A stretch of DNA of 64,000 nucleotides from the NCBI RefSeq assembly GCF_013364275.1, contig NZ_CP054932.1, positions 4,030,001-4,094,000 of the forward strand. Reading direction: 5' to 3'. A program made the translations under genes and the position numbers. Origin of the DNA: Actinomadura sp. NAK00032 (GTDB taxonomy: Bacteria; Actinomycetota; Actinomycetes; Streptosporangiales; Streptosporangiaceae). Of this stretch, positions 16,846-25,028 are shown in pieces. Within the stretch, counting starts at the first letter, position 1. Every line of letters begins with the position of its first letter. The notes under the pieces are model-generated. The model had not been told where the DNA came from and ran no database searches. It saw nothing but the letters and a program-made list of their open reading frames with translations.

Positions 16846-17388
16846 ATGTCCTACGACTGGATCATCGACGTCCTGTTCTGGGTCGCCGTCGTCTTCCTGA
16901 TCGGCGTGTACGTGTCGTGGCGGGCCACCCGCCTCGACCGGCTGCACGTCCGGGTCGAGACGGCCCGCGCCGCGCTGGACGCCGCGCTCGTGCGGCGGGC
17001 CGCCGCCGCGCTGGAGCTGGCCGCGTCCCGGCTGCTGGACCCCGCCACCAGCCTGGTGCTGGCGACGGCGGCGCACGAGGCGCGCACCGCCGACGGCGAG
17101 CGCCGCGAGTTCGCCGAGAGCGACCTGTCCCGGGCGCTGCGCGCGGTCGTCGACCAGCCCGAGTTCGTCGGCACGATCACCGCACGGGGCGCGGGCGACG
17201 GCAAGGAGGTGCTGGACGAGCTGTCCTCCGCCGCCGCGAAGGTCGCCTACGCCCGCCGCTTCTACAACGACGCCGTCGCCCAGGCCCGGACCGCGCGCCG
17301 CAAGCTGCTCATCAGGGTGCTGCCGCTCGCCGGCCGCGCCGCGCTCCCCGACTTCTTCGAGATCGACGACGACCCGCCCGGGATCTGA
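16846..17388 (+). CDS. LemA-like membrane protein
   Basis: 180 residues from ATG 16846, with GGAG eight bases upstream. One N-terminal membrane span (about 5-24) is followed by a helical cytoplasmic or periplasmic domain. Arg/Ala-rich helices read RLDRLHVRVETARAALDAAL and the end is YARRFYNDAVAQARTA ... LPDFFEIDDD, the typical end of LemA proteins. LemA family function is unknown. In mycobacteria a Nudix gene occupies this position after pimA. Same strand as and 11 bases from pimA, so probably co-transcribed. Confidence 0.7.
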   Translation: MSYDWIIDVLFWVAVVFLIGVYVSWRATRLDRLHVRVETARAALDAALVRRAAAALELAASRLLDPATSLVLATAAHEARTADGERREFAESDLSRALRAVVDQPEFVGTITARGAGDGKEVLDELSSAAAKVAYARRFYNDAVAQARTARRKLLIRVLPLAGRAALPDFFEIDDDPPGI

Positions 17389-17497
17389 CCGTGCGACGTT
17401 GATCACATCGGGCCCCCGGAGCCGTACCGCCGGACGGGCGGGCGCACCCGGCGGCGTTCGCTACCCTCTGGCAGACCGTCCAAGGGAGGGGTACATC

Positions 17498-18580
17498 GTG
17501 CGATCCGCACGGACCGGCACCGCACGGACCGGCACCGCAGGAACCGGCACCGCATGGACCGGCACCGCCCGCGGCCGCGCCGCCGCGGCGCTCGGCGCCC
17601 TCGTCCTCGGCACCGGCCTGGCCGCCTGCTCCGGCTCGCAGAAGCCGGAGAGCGCGCCGCCGCCGCGGAGCACGGGGACGCCCGCGCCGCCGTCCGAGAC
17701 GCCCGAACCCGCCGTCCACCCGTTCAACGGCGGCACGAAGGGGCTGGCGAACCCGGTCCTCGCCGTCAAGATCGAGAACACCGCGCCGGCGCTGCCGCAG
17801 AGCGGGGTGAAGGACGCCGACATCGTCTACGTCGAGCAGGTCGAGGGCGGCGAGACCCGGCTGATGGCCGTCTACTCCTCCAAGCTGCCGAAGCGGGTCG
17901 GGCCGGTGCGCAGCGCCCGCATCTCCGACCTGCACATCCTGCCGCAGTTCGGCCGCCCGGCCTTCGCGTTCTCCGGCGTCCAGAGCAAGATGAAGAAGTA
18001 CATCCGCAAGGCGCCGGTGTACGACCTCTCCCAGGAGAAGGCGGGCGGCGCCTACTCCCGCTCCAGCGCCAAGCGCATCCCCTACAACCTGTACGCCGAC
18101 CCGAAGGCCCTGCTCAAGCGGGCCCCGAAGGCCGCGAAGCCGCGCGACATCGGGTTCCGGTTCGGGGCAGCCCCCGAGGGCGGCGAGCCCACCCGGACCT
18201 TCACCGCCCGCTGGCCCAGCGCGACGATGGGGTTCACCTGGTCGGCCGCGCAGAAGCGGTGGCTCGCCAGCTGGGGCGGCCGTCCCGACCGCGCCGCCGA
18301 GGGCGGGCGGCTCGGCGGCAAGACCGTCGTCATCCAGTACGCCAAGACCACGCGCTCGAAGTTCCACGACTTCCTCGGCAGCTACACGCCGCTGATCCAC
18401 ACCACCGGGAGCGGGCGGGCGGTCGTGCTGCGCGACGGGAAGTCCTACAAGGCCAAGTGGTCGCGCCCGTCGGAGGGCGAGGGGACCACCTTCACCACGG
18501 CCGACGGCAAGCCGATGACGTTCGCGCCGGGCCAGGTCTGGGTCCTGCTCGTCAACGACGGCAAGCCCTACACCCCCTGA
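17498..18580 (+). CDS. DUF3048 lipoprotein (YerB-like)
   Basis: 360 residues from GTG 17498, preceded by AAGGGAGGGG (17482-17491). The N-terminal region has four tandem copies of a five-residue unit (ARTGT, ARTGT, AGTGT, AWTGT), then a hydrophobic segment with lipobox GLAACSGS, so it is an exported lipoprotein. The mature part contains two DUF3048 domains: VLAVKIENTAPALPQSGV, DIVYVEQVEGGETRLMAVYS and PVRSARISDLHI in the first, QYAKTTRSKFHDF and VLLVNDG in the C-terminal one. Function unknown. The window then runs into pdxS with no clear terminator. Confidence 0.85.
   Translation: MRSARTGTARTGTAGTGTAWTGTARGRAAAALGALVLGTGLAACSGSQKPESAPPPRSTGTPAPPSETPEPAVHPFNGGTKGLANPVLAVKIENTAPALPQSGVKDADIVYVEQVEGGETRLMAVYSSKLPKRVGPVRSARISDLHILPQFGRPAFAFSGVQSKMKKYIRKAPVYDLSQEKAGGAYSRSSAKRIPYNLYADPKALLKRAPKAAKPRDIGFRFGAAPEGGEPTRTFTARWPSATMGFTWSAAQKRWLASWGGRPDRAAEGGRLGGKTVVIQYAKTTRSKFHDFLGSYTPLIHTTGSGRAVVLRDGKSYKAKWSRPSEGEGTTFTTADGKPMTFAPGQVWVLLVNDGKPYTP
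17507..17566 (+). repeat. Four 15-bp tandem repeats in the DUF3048 signal peptide
   Basis: GCACGGACCGGCACC occurs twice, then two variants (GCAGGAACCGGCACC and GCATGGACCGGCACC), all in frame, each coding A-x-T-G-T ahead of the hydrophobic core of the signal peptide. Confidence 0.9.
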
Positions 18581-18715
18581 TCCTCCGTCCGGGACGGGCC
18601 GAAGGTCACTCCGTAAGCGGACGGGCGTGGCCCTTGACACTGTGCGGGGCGAGAGGTCCTGCGAGCAGGCAATATCATGGAAAGTGATTTGTCGTCCGTC
18701 CAGTGAGGAATGCCC

Positions 18716-19633
18716 GTGTCCACTTCCACTCCCGCCACTGACAACGCCGCTCCCGAGACCGGGACCGCCCGTGTCAAGCGCGGCATGGCGGAGATGCTCA
18801 AGGGCGGCGTGATCATGGACGTCGTCACGCCCGACCAGGCGAAGATCGCCGAAGACGCGGGCGCGGTCGCCGTCATGGCCCTGGAGCGGGTGCCCGCCGA
18901 CATCCGCGCCGAGGGCGGCATCTCCCGGATGAGCGACCCCGACATGATCGACGGGATCATCAGTGCGGTCTCCATCCCGGTCATGGCCAAGGCGCGCATC
19001 GGCCACTTCGTCGAGGCCCAGGTGCTGCAGGCCCTCGGCGTCGACTACATCGACGAGTCCGAGGTGCTCACCCCGGCCGACTACGACAACCACATCGACA
19101 AGTGGGCGTTCACCGTCCCGTTCGTGTGCGGGGCCACCAGCCTCGGCGAGGCGCTGCGCCGCATCACCGAGGGCGCGGCCATGATCCGCTCCAAGGGCGA
19201 GGCCGGCACCGGCGACGTCTCCAACGCCACCACCCACATGCGCAGGATCCGGCAGGAGATCCGCCGCCTGCAGAACCTGCCCGAGGACGAGCTGTACGTC
19301 GCGGCCAAGGAGCTCCAGGCCCCCTACGAGCTGGTCAAGGAGGTCGCGCGGGGCGGGAAGCTGCCCGTCGTGCTGTTCACCGCCGGCGGCATCGCCACCC
19401 CCGCCGACGCGGCCATGATGATGCAGCTCGGCGCCGAGGGCGTCTTCGTCGGCTCCGGGATCTTCAAGTCCGGCAACCCGGCCCAGCGCGCCGAGGCCAT
19501 CGTGAAGGCCACCACCTTCCACGACGACCCCGACGTGATCGCCAAGGTGTCCCGCGGGCTCGGCGAGGCCATGGTCGGCATCAGCGCGGCCTCCCTTGGC
19601 GAGGACCAGAAGTTCGCGGGCCGCGGCTGGTGA
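18716..19633 (+). CDS. pdxS: Pyridoxal 5'-phosphate synthase, PdxS lyase subunit
   Basis: 305 residues from GTG 18716, with GAGG at 18704-18707 well spaced; the ATG at 18710 sits too close to that site. A (beta/alpha)8 enzyme that builds PLP from ribose 5-phosphate, glyceraldehyde 3-phosphate and ammonia delivered by PdxT. The Schiff-base lysines are in SIPVMAKARIGHFVEAQ and MIRSKGEAGTGD, with the phosphate-binding loop AGGIATPADA and GVFVGSGIFKS. It forms a 24-mer complex with PdxT. pdxT follows after one intervening gene of unknown function. Confidence 0.96.
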   Translation: MSTSTPATDNAAPETGTARVKRGMAEMLKGGVIMDVVTPDQAKIAEDAGAVAVMALERVPADIRAEGGISRMSDPDMIDGIISAVSIPVMAKARIGHFVEAQVLQALGVDYIDESEVLTPADYDNHIDKWAFTVPFVCGATSLGEALRRITEGAAMIRSKGEAGTGDVSNATTHMRRIRQEIRRLQNLPEDELYVAAKELQAPYELVKEVARGGKLPVVLFTAGGIATPADAAMMMQLGAEGVFVGSGIFKSGNPAQRAEAIVKATTFHDDPDVIAKVSRGLGEAMVGISAASLGEDQKFAGRGW

Positions 19634-19740
19634 GGTGATCGGGACCCGGGCTCCACACCGCGGCCTGACAGGGTTAACCTGGCGGCGTGGCCGGCGTGGG
19701 GCATGCCCCCGGGCGGTGTCCGGCCGCGGGAGGGGAGAGC

Positions 19741-20355
19741 ATGGCTTGGTCGGTCGCGCTGGCGTGTGCGAGCGCGGGTGAACCCACCGAGGTGTTCGGG
19801 CCGGGCCTCGCGCCCGACCCGGACGCCGCCGCGCGGATCGCGCACCGGCTCTACCCGGCGGCCGTCCTGACCGAGACCGGTGACACGGTCCTGGACTTCG
19901 CGCTCTGGCCGTACGAGGACGAGCTGTTCGTCGGCGCGTTCGACCGCGCGCTGCTGCTGTGCGACCGGCGGCTGTTCTGCCTCGACGACGACGCCCGCCG
20001 GATCGCCGACACCGCCGCCGCCGCGCTGCCCGGGTCCCGCTGCGGCGTCCTCGTCCTGCACACGGTGATCCGCGGCTGCTGGTTCCGCTGGTACGAGTCG
20101 GGGACGCTGCTGCGCGACGTGTTCGTCACCGCCGAGGACGGCGTCGTCGTCGACCAGGGCGACCGGCTGCCCGCCGAGCGCCCGTTCTGGGCCGCGGTCG
20201 ACGCGGGCGCGCCGGACGTCCCGCTGCCGTTCGACCCCGAGGAGTTCGGGCTCGCGCTCGCCGCCGCGCACATGTTCGGCCGCGGCATCGCCGACCGCGG
20301 CGAGGACGGCTTCCTGCCCCTCGAACTCCCCCTGCGCCGATTCAAACTGGCCTGA
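19741..20355 (+). CDS. Conserved-looking hypothetical protein between pdxS and pdxT
   Basis: 204 residues from ATG 19741 with GGGGAG 8 bases upstream. A soluble alpha/beta protein without signal or membrane segment. Notable stretches are FALWPYEDELFVGAFDRALLLCDR and VLHTVIRGCWFRWYESGTLLRDVFVTAEDG. It ends EEFGLALAAAHMFGRGI then PLELPLRRFKLA. I recognise no catalytic motif. Its place between the two PLP-synthase genes on the same strand suggests co-expression, but a link to vitamin B6 is only inference. Confidence 0.75.
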   Translation: MAWSVALACASAGEPTEVFGPGLAPDPDAAARIAHRLYPAAVLTETGDTVLDFALWPYEDELFVGAFDRALLLCDRRLFCLDDDARRIADTAAAALPGSRCGVLVLHTVIRGCWFRWYESGTLLRDVFVTAEDGVVVDQGDRLPAERPFWAAVDAGAPDVPLPFDPEEFGLALAAAHMFGRGIADRGEDGFLPLELPLRRFKLA

Positions 20356-20457
20356 CCGCCGCTCGGAGCGGCGGCGGGGGGAAGACCGGGCAGGTCGCGC
20401 CGCGTTGTAAGGAACGTCTAGGGTTTACGCGGCCCCCTCACCCCGGAAGGTTCGCTC

Positions 20458-21075
20458 GTGACCACTGTGCCGACGATCGGTGTGCTCGCTCTGCAGGGGG
20501 ACGTGCGCGAGCACGTCCGCGCCCTGGAGGCGGCGGGCGCGCGCACCCTGGCCGTGCGCCGCCCCGAGGAGCTGGAGCGCGTCGACGGCCTGGTCCTGCC
20601 CGGCGGCGAGTCCACCGCGATGTGGCGGCTGGCGCGCTCGTTCGAGCTGCTCGACCCGCTGCGCAAGCGGATCGAGGCGGGCCTGCCCGCCTACGGGTCC
20701 TGCGCCGGCATGATCATGCTGGCGGACCGGATCCGGGACGGCGCGGCCGGGCAGGAGACCGTCGGCGGGATCGACATGACCGTGCGCCGCAACGCGTTCG
20801 GCCGGCAGGTCGACTCCTTCGAGGCCGCGGTGCCGCTGACCGGGATGGGGGACACGCCGTACCACGCCGTTTTCATCCGCGCACCCTGGGTCGAGTCCGT
20901 CGGCACCGCCGTCGAGATCCTCGGACGCGCCGAGAGCGGCCCGAACGCCGGTAGGATCGTCGCCGTTCGTCAGGGACGTCTCATGGCGACCTCGTTCCAT
21001 CCGGAGTTGACAGGCGACTTCCGCGTGCACCACTACTTCGCCGATCTGGTGCGCCGGACGACAGAGGAGGAGTGA
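20458..21075 (+). CDS. pdxT: Pyridoxal 5'-phosphate synthase, PdxT glutaminase subunit
   Basis: 205 residues from GTG 20458. Class I glutamine amidotransferase: ALQGDVREHVRALEAAGA near the N-terminus, the GGES loop in LVLPGGESTAMWRL, the nucleophilic Cys in YGSCAGMIML, and the His-Glu pair in MATSFHPELTGD. It hydrolyses glutamine and channels ammonia to PdxS. The stop is 3 bases before the yebC ATG, so pdxT and yebC are one transcript. Confidence 0.95.
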   Translation: MTTVPTIGVLALQGDVREHVRALEAAGARTLAVRRPEELERVDGLVLPGGESTAMWRLARSFELLDPLRKRIEAGLPAYGSCAGMIMLADRIRDGAAGQETVGGIDMTVRRNAFGRQVDSFEAAVPLTGMGDTPYHAVFIRAPWVESVGTAVEILGRAESGPNAGRIVAVRQGRLMATSFHPELTGDFRVHHYFADLVRRTTEEE

Positions 21076-21078
21076 CAG

Positions 21079-21834
21079 ATGTCCGGCCATTCCAAGTGGG
21101 CGACGACCAAGCACAAGAAGGCGGCCCTCGACGCCAAGCGGGGCAAGCTCTTCGCGAAGCTGATCAAGAACATCGAGGTGGCGGCCCGCACCGGCGGCGG
21201 CGACCCCGACGCGAACCCCACCCTCTACGACGCCATCTACAAGGCGAAGAAGAACTCGGTCCCCAACGACAACATCGAGCGGGCCCGCAAGCGCGGCGCC
21301 GGCGAGGAGGCCGGCGGCGCCGACTGGCAGACGATCACCTACGAGGGCTACGCGCCCGGCGGCGTCGCCGTCCTGATCGAGTGCCTCACCGACAACCGCA
21401 ACCGCGCCGCCTCCGAGGTCCGCGTCGCGCTCACCCGCAACGGCGGCTCCCTCGCCGACCCGGGCTCGGTGTCGTACATGTTCAACCGCAAGGGCGTCGT
21501 GATCGTCCCCAAGTCCGGCACCAGCGAGGACGACGTGATGATGGCCGTCCTGGACGCGGGCGCCGAGGAGGTCAATGACCTCGACGAGGACAACTTCGAG
21601 GTCGTCAGCGAGGCCGGCGACCTGGTCGCCGTCCGCACCGCCCTCGTGGAGGCCGGGATCGACTACGAGTCGGCCGAGAGCAAGTTCCTGCCGAGCGTCA
21701 CCGTCCCGCTCGAGGAGGACAACGCAAAGAAGGTGTTCCGCCTCCTCGACGCCCTGGAGGACTCCGACGACGTCCAGGACGTCTACGCCAACTTCGACGT
21801 GTCCGACGAGGTCATGGCGTCCATCGACGCCTGA
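21079..21834 (+). CDS. YebC/PmpR (TACO1) family protein
   Basis: 251 residues with the hallmark N-terminus MSGHSKWATTKHKKAALDAK, then NIERARKRGAGE and the YEGYAPGGVAVLIECLTDNR domain. The acidic VPLEEDNAKKVFRLLDALED segment is near the end. Length and all three domains are standard. The family binds DNA in some bacteria and acts on translating ribosomes at proline-rich stretches in others. It lies just upstream of ruvCAB, as in many bacteria. Confidence 0.93.
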   Translation: MSGHSKWATTKHKKAALDAKRGKLFAKLIKNIEVAARTGGGDPDANPTLYDAIYKAKKNSVPNDNIERARKRGAGEEAGGADWQTITYEGYAPGGVAVLIECLTDNRNRAASEVRVALTRNGGSLADPGSVSYMFNRKGVVIVPKSGTSEDDVMMAVLDAGAEEVNDLDEDNFEVVSEAGDLVAVRTALVEAGIDYESAESKFLPSVTVPLEEDNAKKVFRLLDALEDSDDVQDVYANFDVSDEVMASIDA

Positions 21835-22000
21835 CGCCCGCGCGTCCCGGCTCCCGACGCCGCCGTGCTCCCGCCCGGGACGCGGCGGCGTCGCGCGTCC
21901 GCCCCCGGATCCCGCCCGGGACACGCCCGCGCCGCCCCTCCACGGGGAGCCCTCCGGATTGGTAGCGTTGGCGGCCGAACAGATGATCGAAGGAGCGGCC

Positions 22001-22576
22001 GTGCGGGTGATGGGGGTGGACCCCGGGCTCACCCGGTGCGGGGTGGGTGTCGTCGACGGCGCCCCGGGCAAGCGGCTCCACCTGGTGCACGTGTCGGTCG
22101 TGCGGACCGCCCCCGACGAGGACCACGCCCTGCGCCTGGTGGGCATCGAGGCGGGCATCGAGGCCCTGATGGAGGAGTTCCGGCCCGACGCCGTCGCCGT
22201 CGAGCGGGTGTTCTCCCAGCACAACGTCCGCACCGTGATGGGGACCGCGCAGGCCGCCGGCATCGCGATGCTGGCGGCGGCCCGCCGCGGGCTGCCCGTC
22301 GCGCTGCACACCCCGAGCGAGGCGAAGGCCGCCGTCACCGGCAACGGCCGCGCCGACAAGGCGCAGGTCACCCGGATGGTGACCCGGCTGCTGGCCCTGG
22401 AGACGGCCCCCAGCCCGGCGGACGCGGCCGACGCGCTCGCGCTCGCCATCTGCCACGTGTGGCGCGGCGGAGCGCAGCAGCGGCTCGCACAGGCCCGCCG
22501 GTCGCGCATCGAGGAGGCGGCCCGGGCCGAGCGGGCGCGGCTCGCCGCCCGCAGCAGAGGAGGAAGTGTCCAGTGA
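22001..22576 (+). CDS. ruvC: Holliday junction endonuclease RuvC
   Basis: 191 residues from GTG 22001, chosen for AAGGAG at 21990-21995 and because the catalytic Asp then lies at residue 7 (VMGVDPGLTRCG) as in known RuvC. Other acidic residues are in VAVERVFSQHN and ADAADALALAICH. The dimer cuts Holliday junctions symmetrically with Mg2+. It overlaps ruvA by GTGA. A possible -10 (TAGCGT) lies at 21963-21968. The C-terminal tail (EEAARAERARLAARSR) is Arg/Ala-rich. Confidence 0.95.
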   Translation: MRVMGVDPGLTRCGVGVVDGAPGKRLHLVHVSVVRTAPDEDHALRLVGIEAGIEALMEEFRPDAVAVERVFSQHNVRTVMGTAQAAGIAMLAAARRGLPVALHTPSEAKAAVTGNGRADKAQVTRMVTRLLALETAPSPADAADALALAICHVWRGGAQQRLAQARRSRIEEAARAERARLAARSRGGSVQ

Positions 22577-23175
22577 TCGCCTTCGTCAGCGGCCGGGTGG
22601 CCGCCGCCGGGCCCGACGGGGCGGTGATCGACGTGCACGGCGTCGGCCTGTCGGTGCAGTGCACGCCCGCGACCCTCGCCGGGCTGCGGGTCGGCGACCC
22701 GGCGCACGTGCCGACGTCCCTCGTCGTCCGCGAGGACTCCCTGACCCTGTTCGGGTTCGCCGACGACGACGAGCGCGGGGTGTTCGAGCTGCTGCAGACC
22801 GCCAGCGGCATCGGGCCGCGGCTCGCGCTGGCGATGCTCGCCGTGCACACCCCCGACGCGCTGCGCCGCGCCGTGGCCGCCGAGGACGTCACCGCACTGA
22901 CCAAGGTGCCCGGCATCGGCAAGAAGGGCGCCCAGCGCATCGTCCTGGAGCTGAAGGACCGCCTCGGCGGGCCCATCGGCGGCGCCGGCGACGTCCGCGC
23001 CCCCGCGCGCGCCGAGGCGTGGCGCGACCAGGTCCAGATGGGCCTGGTCAACCTCGGCTGGTCGGCCAAGGACGCCGACGCCGCGGTGGACGCCGTCGCC
23101 GCCGACCTCGACGGCGGCGAGACCCCGCCGGTGGCCGCGCTGCTGAAGGCCGCGTTGAAGAAGCTCAGCAAATGA
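22573..23175 (+). CDS. ruvA: Holliday junction DNA helicase subunit RuvA
   Basis: 200 residues from GTG 22573. An N-terminal OB fold (VIAFVSGRVAAAGPDGAVID), two helix-hairpin-helix units (LLQTASGIGPRLALAMLAVH and ALTKVPGIGKKGAQRIVLEL) and a C-terminal three-helix domain that contacts RuvB (MGLVNLGWSAKDADAAVDAV). Tetramers hold the four-way junction and load RuvB. It overlaps both ruvC (GTGA) and ruvB (ATGA). Confidence 0.95.
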   Translation: MIAFVSGRVAAAGPDGAVIDVHGVGLSVQCTPATLAGLRVGDPAHVPTSLVVREDSLTLFGFADDDERGVFELLQTASGIGPRLALAMLAVHTPDALRRAVAAEDVTALTKVPGIGKKGAQRIVLELKDRLGGPIGGAGDVRAPARAEAWRDQVQMGLVNLGWSAKDADAAVDAVAADLDGGETPPVAALLKAALKKLSK

Positions 23176-24293
23176 TGAGCGGCAGCGAACCGGGGGGCGC
23201 GGGGGGTCGCCCCCAGCAGGGCGCAGGGCGCGAGGAGTTCGAGCGGCTGGTCTCGGCGGACGCCGACGGGGCCGAGGAGCAGCGGATCGAGGCCGCGCTG
23301 CGGCCGAAGAAGCTGGACGACTTCGTCGGCCAGGAGCGGGTGCGCGAGCAGTTGTCGCTGGTGCTGCACAGCGCGCTGCGGCGCGGCCGGACGCCCGACC
23401 ACGTGCTGCTGTCGGGCGGCCCCGGCCTCGGCAAGACCACCCTCGCCATGATCATCGCGGCGGAGCTGGGGCAGCCGCTGCGGATCTCCTCCGGCCCCGC
23501 GATCGAGCGGGCCGGCGACCTGGCGGCGGTGCTGTCCACCCTCGCCGAGGGCGAGGTCCTGTTCCTGGACGAGATCCACCGGCTGGCGCGGCCCGCCGAG
23601 GAGATGCTCTACATGGCGATGGAGGACTTCCGGGTCGACGTCGTCGTGGGCAAGGGGCCGGGCGCGACCGCGATCCCGCTCGACATCGCGCCGTTCACGC
23701 TGGTCGGCGCCACCACCCGGGCGGGCATGCTGCCCGGCCCGCTGCGCGACCGGTTCGGCTTCGTCGCGCACATGGACTTCTACGAGCCCGCCGAGCTGGA
23801 GGTCATCGTCCGGCGGTCGGCGGCGCTGCTCGACGTGGAGATCGCCGACGACGCCGCCGCCGAGGTCGCCGGCCGGTCCCGCGGCACGCCCCGCATCGCC
23901 AACCGGCTGCTGCGCCGCGTCCGCGACTACGCCGAGGTGCGCGCCGACGGGGTCGTCACCCAGGAATCAGCCCGGGCCGCGCTCGCGTTGTACGAGGTGG
24001 ACGAACGGGGACTGGACCGGCTCGACCGGTCCGTCCTGGAGTCGCTGATGCGCAAGTTCGGCGGCGGCCCGGTCGGGCTGTCCACCCTCGCCGTGTCGGT
24101 GGGGGAGGAGCCGGAGACCGTCGAGGTCGTCGCCGAGCCGTTCCTCGTCCGGCAGGGGCTGCTGGCGCGGACGCCGCGCGGGCGGGTCGCCACGGCCGCC
24201 GCGTGGGCGCATCTGGGTCTCGCCCAGCCGCCCACGGCGCCGCTGGCGGGGACCCTGTTCGAGGTCGACGAGGACCCGGGCCGGCCGGAATAG
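23172..24293 (+). CDS. ruvB: Holliday junction branch-migration motor RuvB
   Basis: 373 residues from ATG 23172, overlapping ruvA; an ATG at 23175 is equally possible. AAA+ ATPase: Walker A LSGGPGLGKTTLAMII, Walker B VLFLDEIHRLARP, sensor LVGATTRAG and arginine finger region GPLRDRFGF. A winged-helix DNA-binding C-terminus follows (LARTPRGRVAT). The N-terminus is about 35 residues longer than in E. coli RuvB, with a Gly/Gln-rich start and an acidic SADADGAEEQRIE stretch. It drives branch migration with RuvA. Confidence 0.95.
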   Translation: MMSGSEPGGAGGRPQQGAGREEFERLVSADADGAEEQRIEAALRPKKLDDFVGQERVREQLSLVLHSALRRGRTPDHVLLSGGPGLGKTTLAMIIAAELGQPLRISSGPAIERAGDLAAVLSTLAEGEVLFLDEIHRLARPAEEMLYMAMEDFRVDVVVGKGPGATAIPLDIAPFTLVGATTRAGMLPGPLRDRFGFVAHMDFYEPAELEVIVRRSAALLDVEIADDAAAEVAGRSRGTPRIANRLLRRVRDYAEVRADGVVTQESARAALALYEVDERGLDRLDRSVLESLMRKFGGGPVGLSTLAVSVGEEPETVEVVAEPFLVRQGLLARTPRGRVATAAAWAHLGLAQPPTAPLAGTLFEVDEDPGRPE

Positions 24294-24346
24294 TGATCAT
24301 CCGGTAACGGCTTGGGAACTTCCCGGCGTCGCCGCTCGTCGCGTCG

Positions 24347-24375
24347 TTGCCGGGGTCTCGCGTACTCTCTAGACT
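24347..24375 (+). promoter_or_regulatory. Predicted yajC-secD-secF promoter
   Basis: TTGCCG (24347-24352) and TAGACT (24370-24375) are 17 bp apart and fit housekeeping-type -35/-10 boxes. Transcription would start near 24382, about 90 bases before yajC. A second -10-like TACTCT overlaps at 24363. Confidence 0.5.
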
Positions 24376-24470
24376 CCGGGACTTGGTTCACCGTCTCCAG
24401 CCGGCGGTCCCGTGCGCGTGGCCGTTCCGGTCACAGGCTGGGCAATCGACATCGGAAGGATGCTCCCGTA

Positions 24471-24986
24471 ATGGGCAGCGACATGATTCTCGCGGCGGAA
24501 TCCGGCGGTAGCGGGGCCTTCAATGTGCTCCTGCTCCTGGCCATTCCGCTTGTCTTCTACTTCCTGCTCATCCGCCCGCAGAGCAAGCGGCGCAAAGAGC
24601 AGATGCAGATGCAGAACGACATCCAGCCCGGCGCCCGCGTGCTGACGACCAGCGGCATGCGCGCCACCGTCGTCGAGATCGACGACGACGGCCTCCTGCT
24701 GGAGATCGCCGACGGTGTCGAGGTGCGCTTCGTCAAGCAGGCCGTCATGCAGGTCCTCAAGGACGACGAGCCGGACGAGCTCGACGACGAGCTCGAGGAG
24801 CTCGACGAGGACGGCGACGAGCAGGACGACGACGCCGTGGACCTGTCCAAGGACGGCGCCGAGGTCGACCTGTCCAAGGACGGCGACGCCCGCGCCGAGG
24901 ACACCGCGGCGGACGAGGACGGCGAGCCCGCGTCCGAGCCGAAGGGGAAAACGAAGGTCAAGGCGGCGGACAAGCCCTCCGCCTGA
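24471..24986 (+). CDS. yajC: Preprotein translocase subunit YajC
   Basis: 171 residues from ATG 24471 (GGAAGGA at 24454-24460). One membrane span (about 17-35: FNVLLLLAIPLVFYFLLIRP) is followed by the conserved RPQSKRRKE and the small YajC domain to about 95. The rest is an unusually long acidic tail with a duplicated VDLSKDG and a Lys-rich end (KGKTKVKAADKPSA). YajC binds SecDF in the inner membrane. It is the first gene of the yajC-secD-secF operon. Confidence 0.93.
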   Translation: MGSDMILAAESGGSGAFNVLLLLAIPLVFYFLLIRPQSKRRKEQMQMQNDIQPGARVLTTSGMRATVVEIDDDGLLLEIADGVEVRFVKQAVMQVLKDDEPDELDDELEELDEDGDEQDDDAVDLSKDGAEVDLSKDGDARAEDTAADEDGEPASEPKGKTKVKAADKPSA

Positions 24987-25028
24987 CCCCTCCCACGGCG
25001 ACGACAAAGACGGGAAGTACGACGACCA

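Noticed and set aside
18634..18678. TTGACA (18634) and TATCAT (18673) as the pdxS promoter
   Set aside because: The boxes are 33 bp apart, about twice the workable spacing; TATCAT alone may still be a -10.
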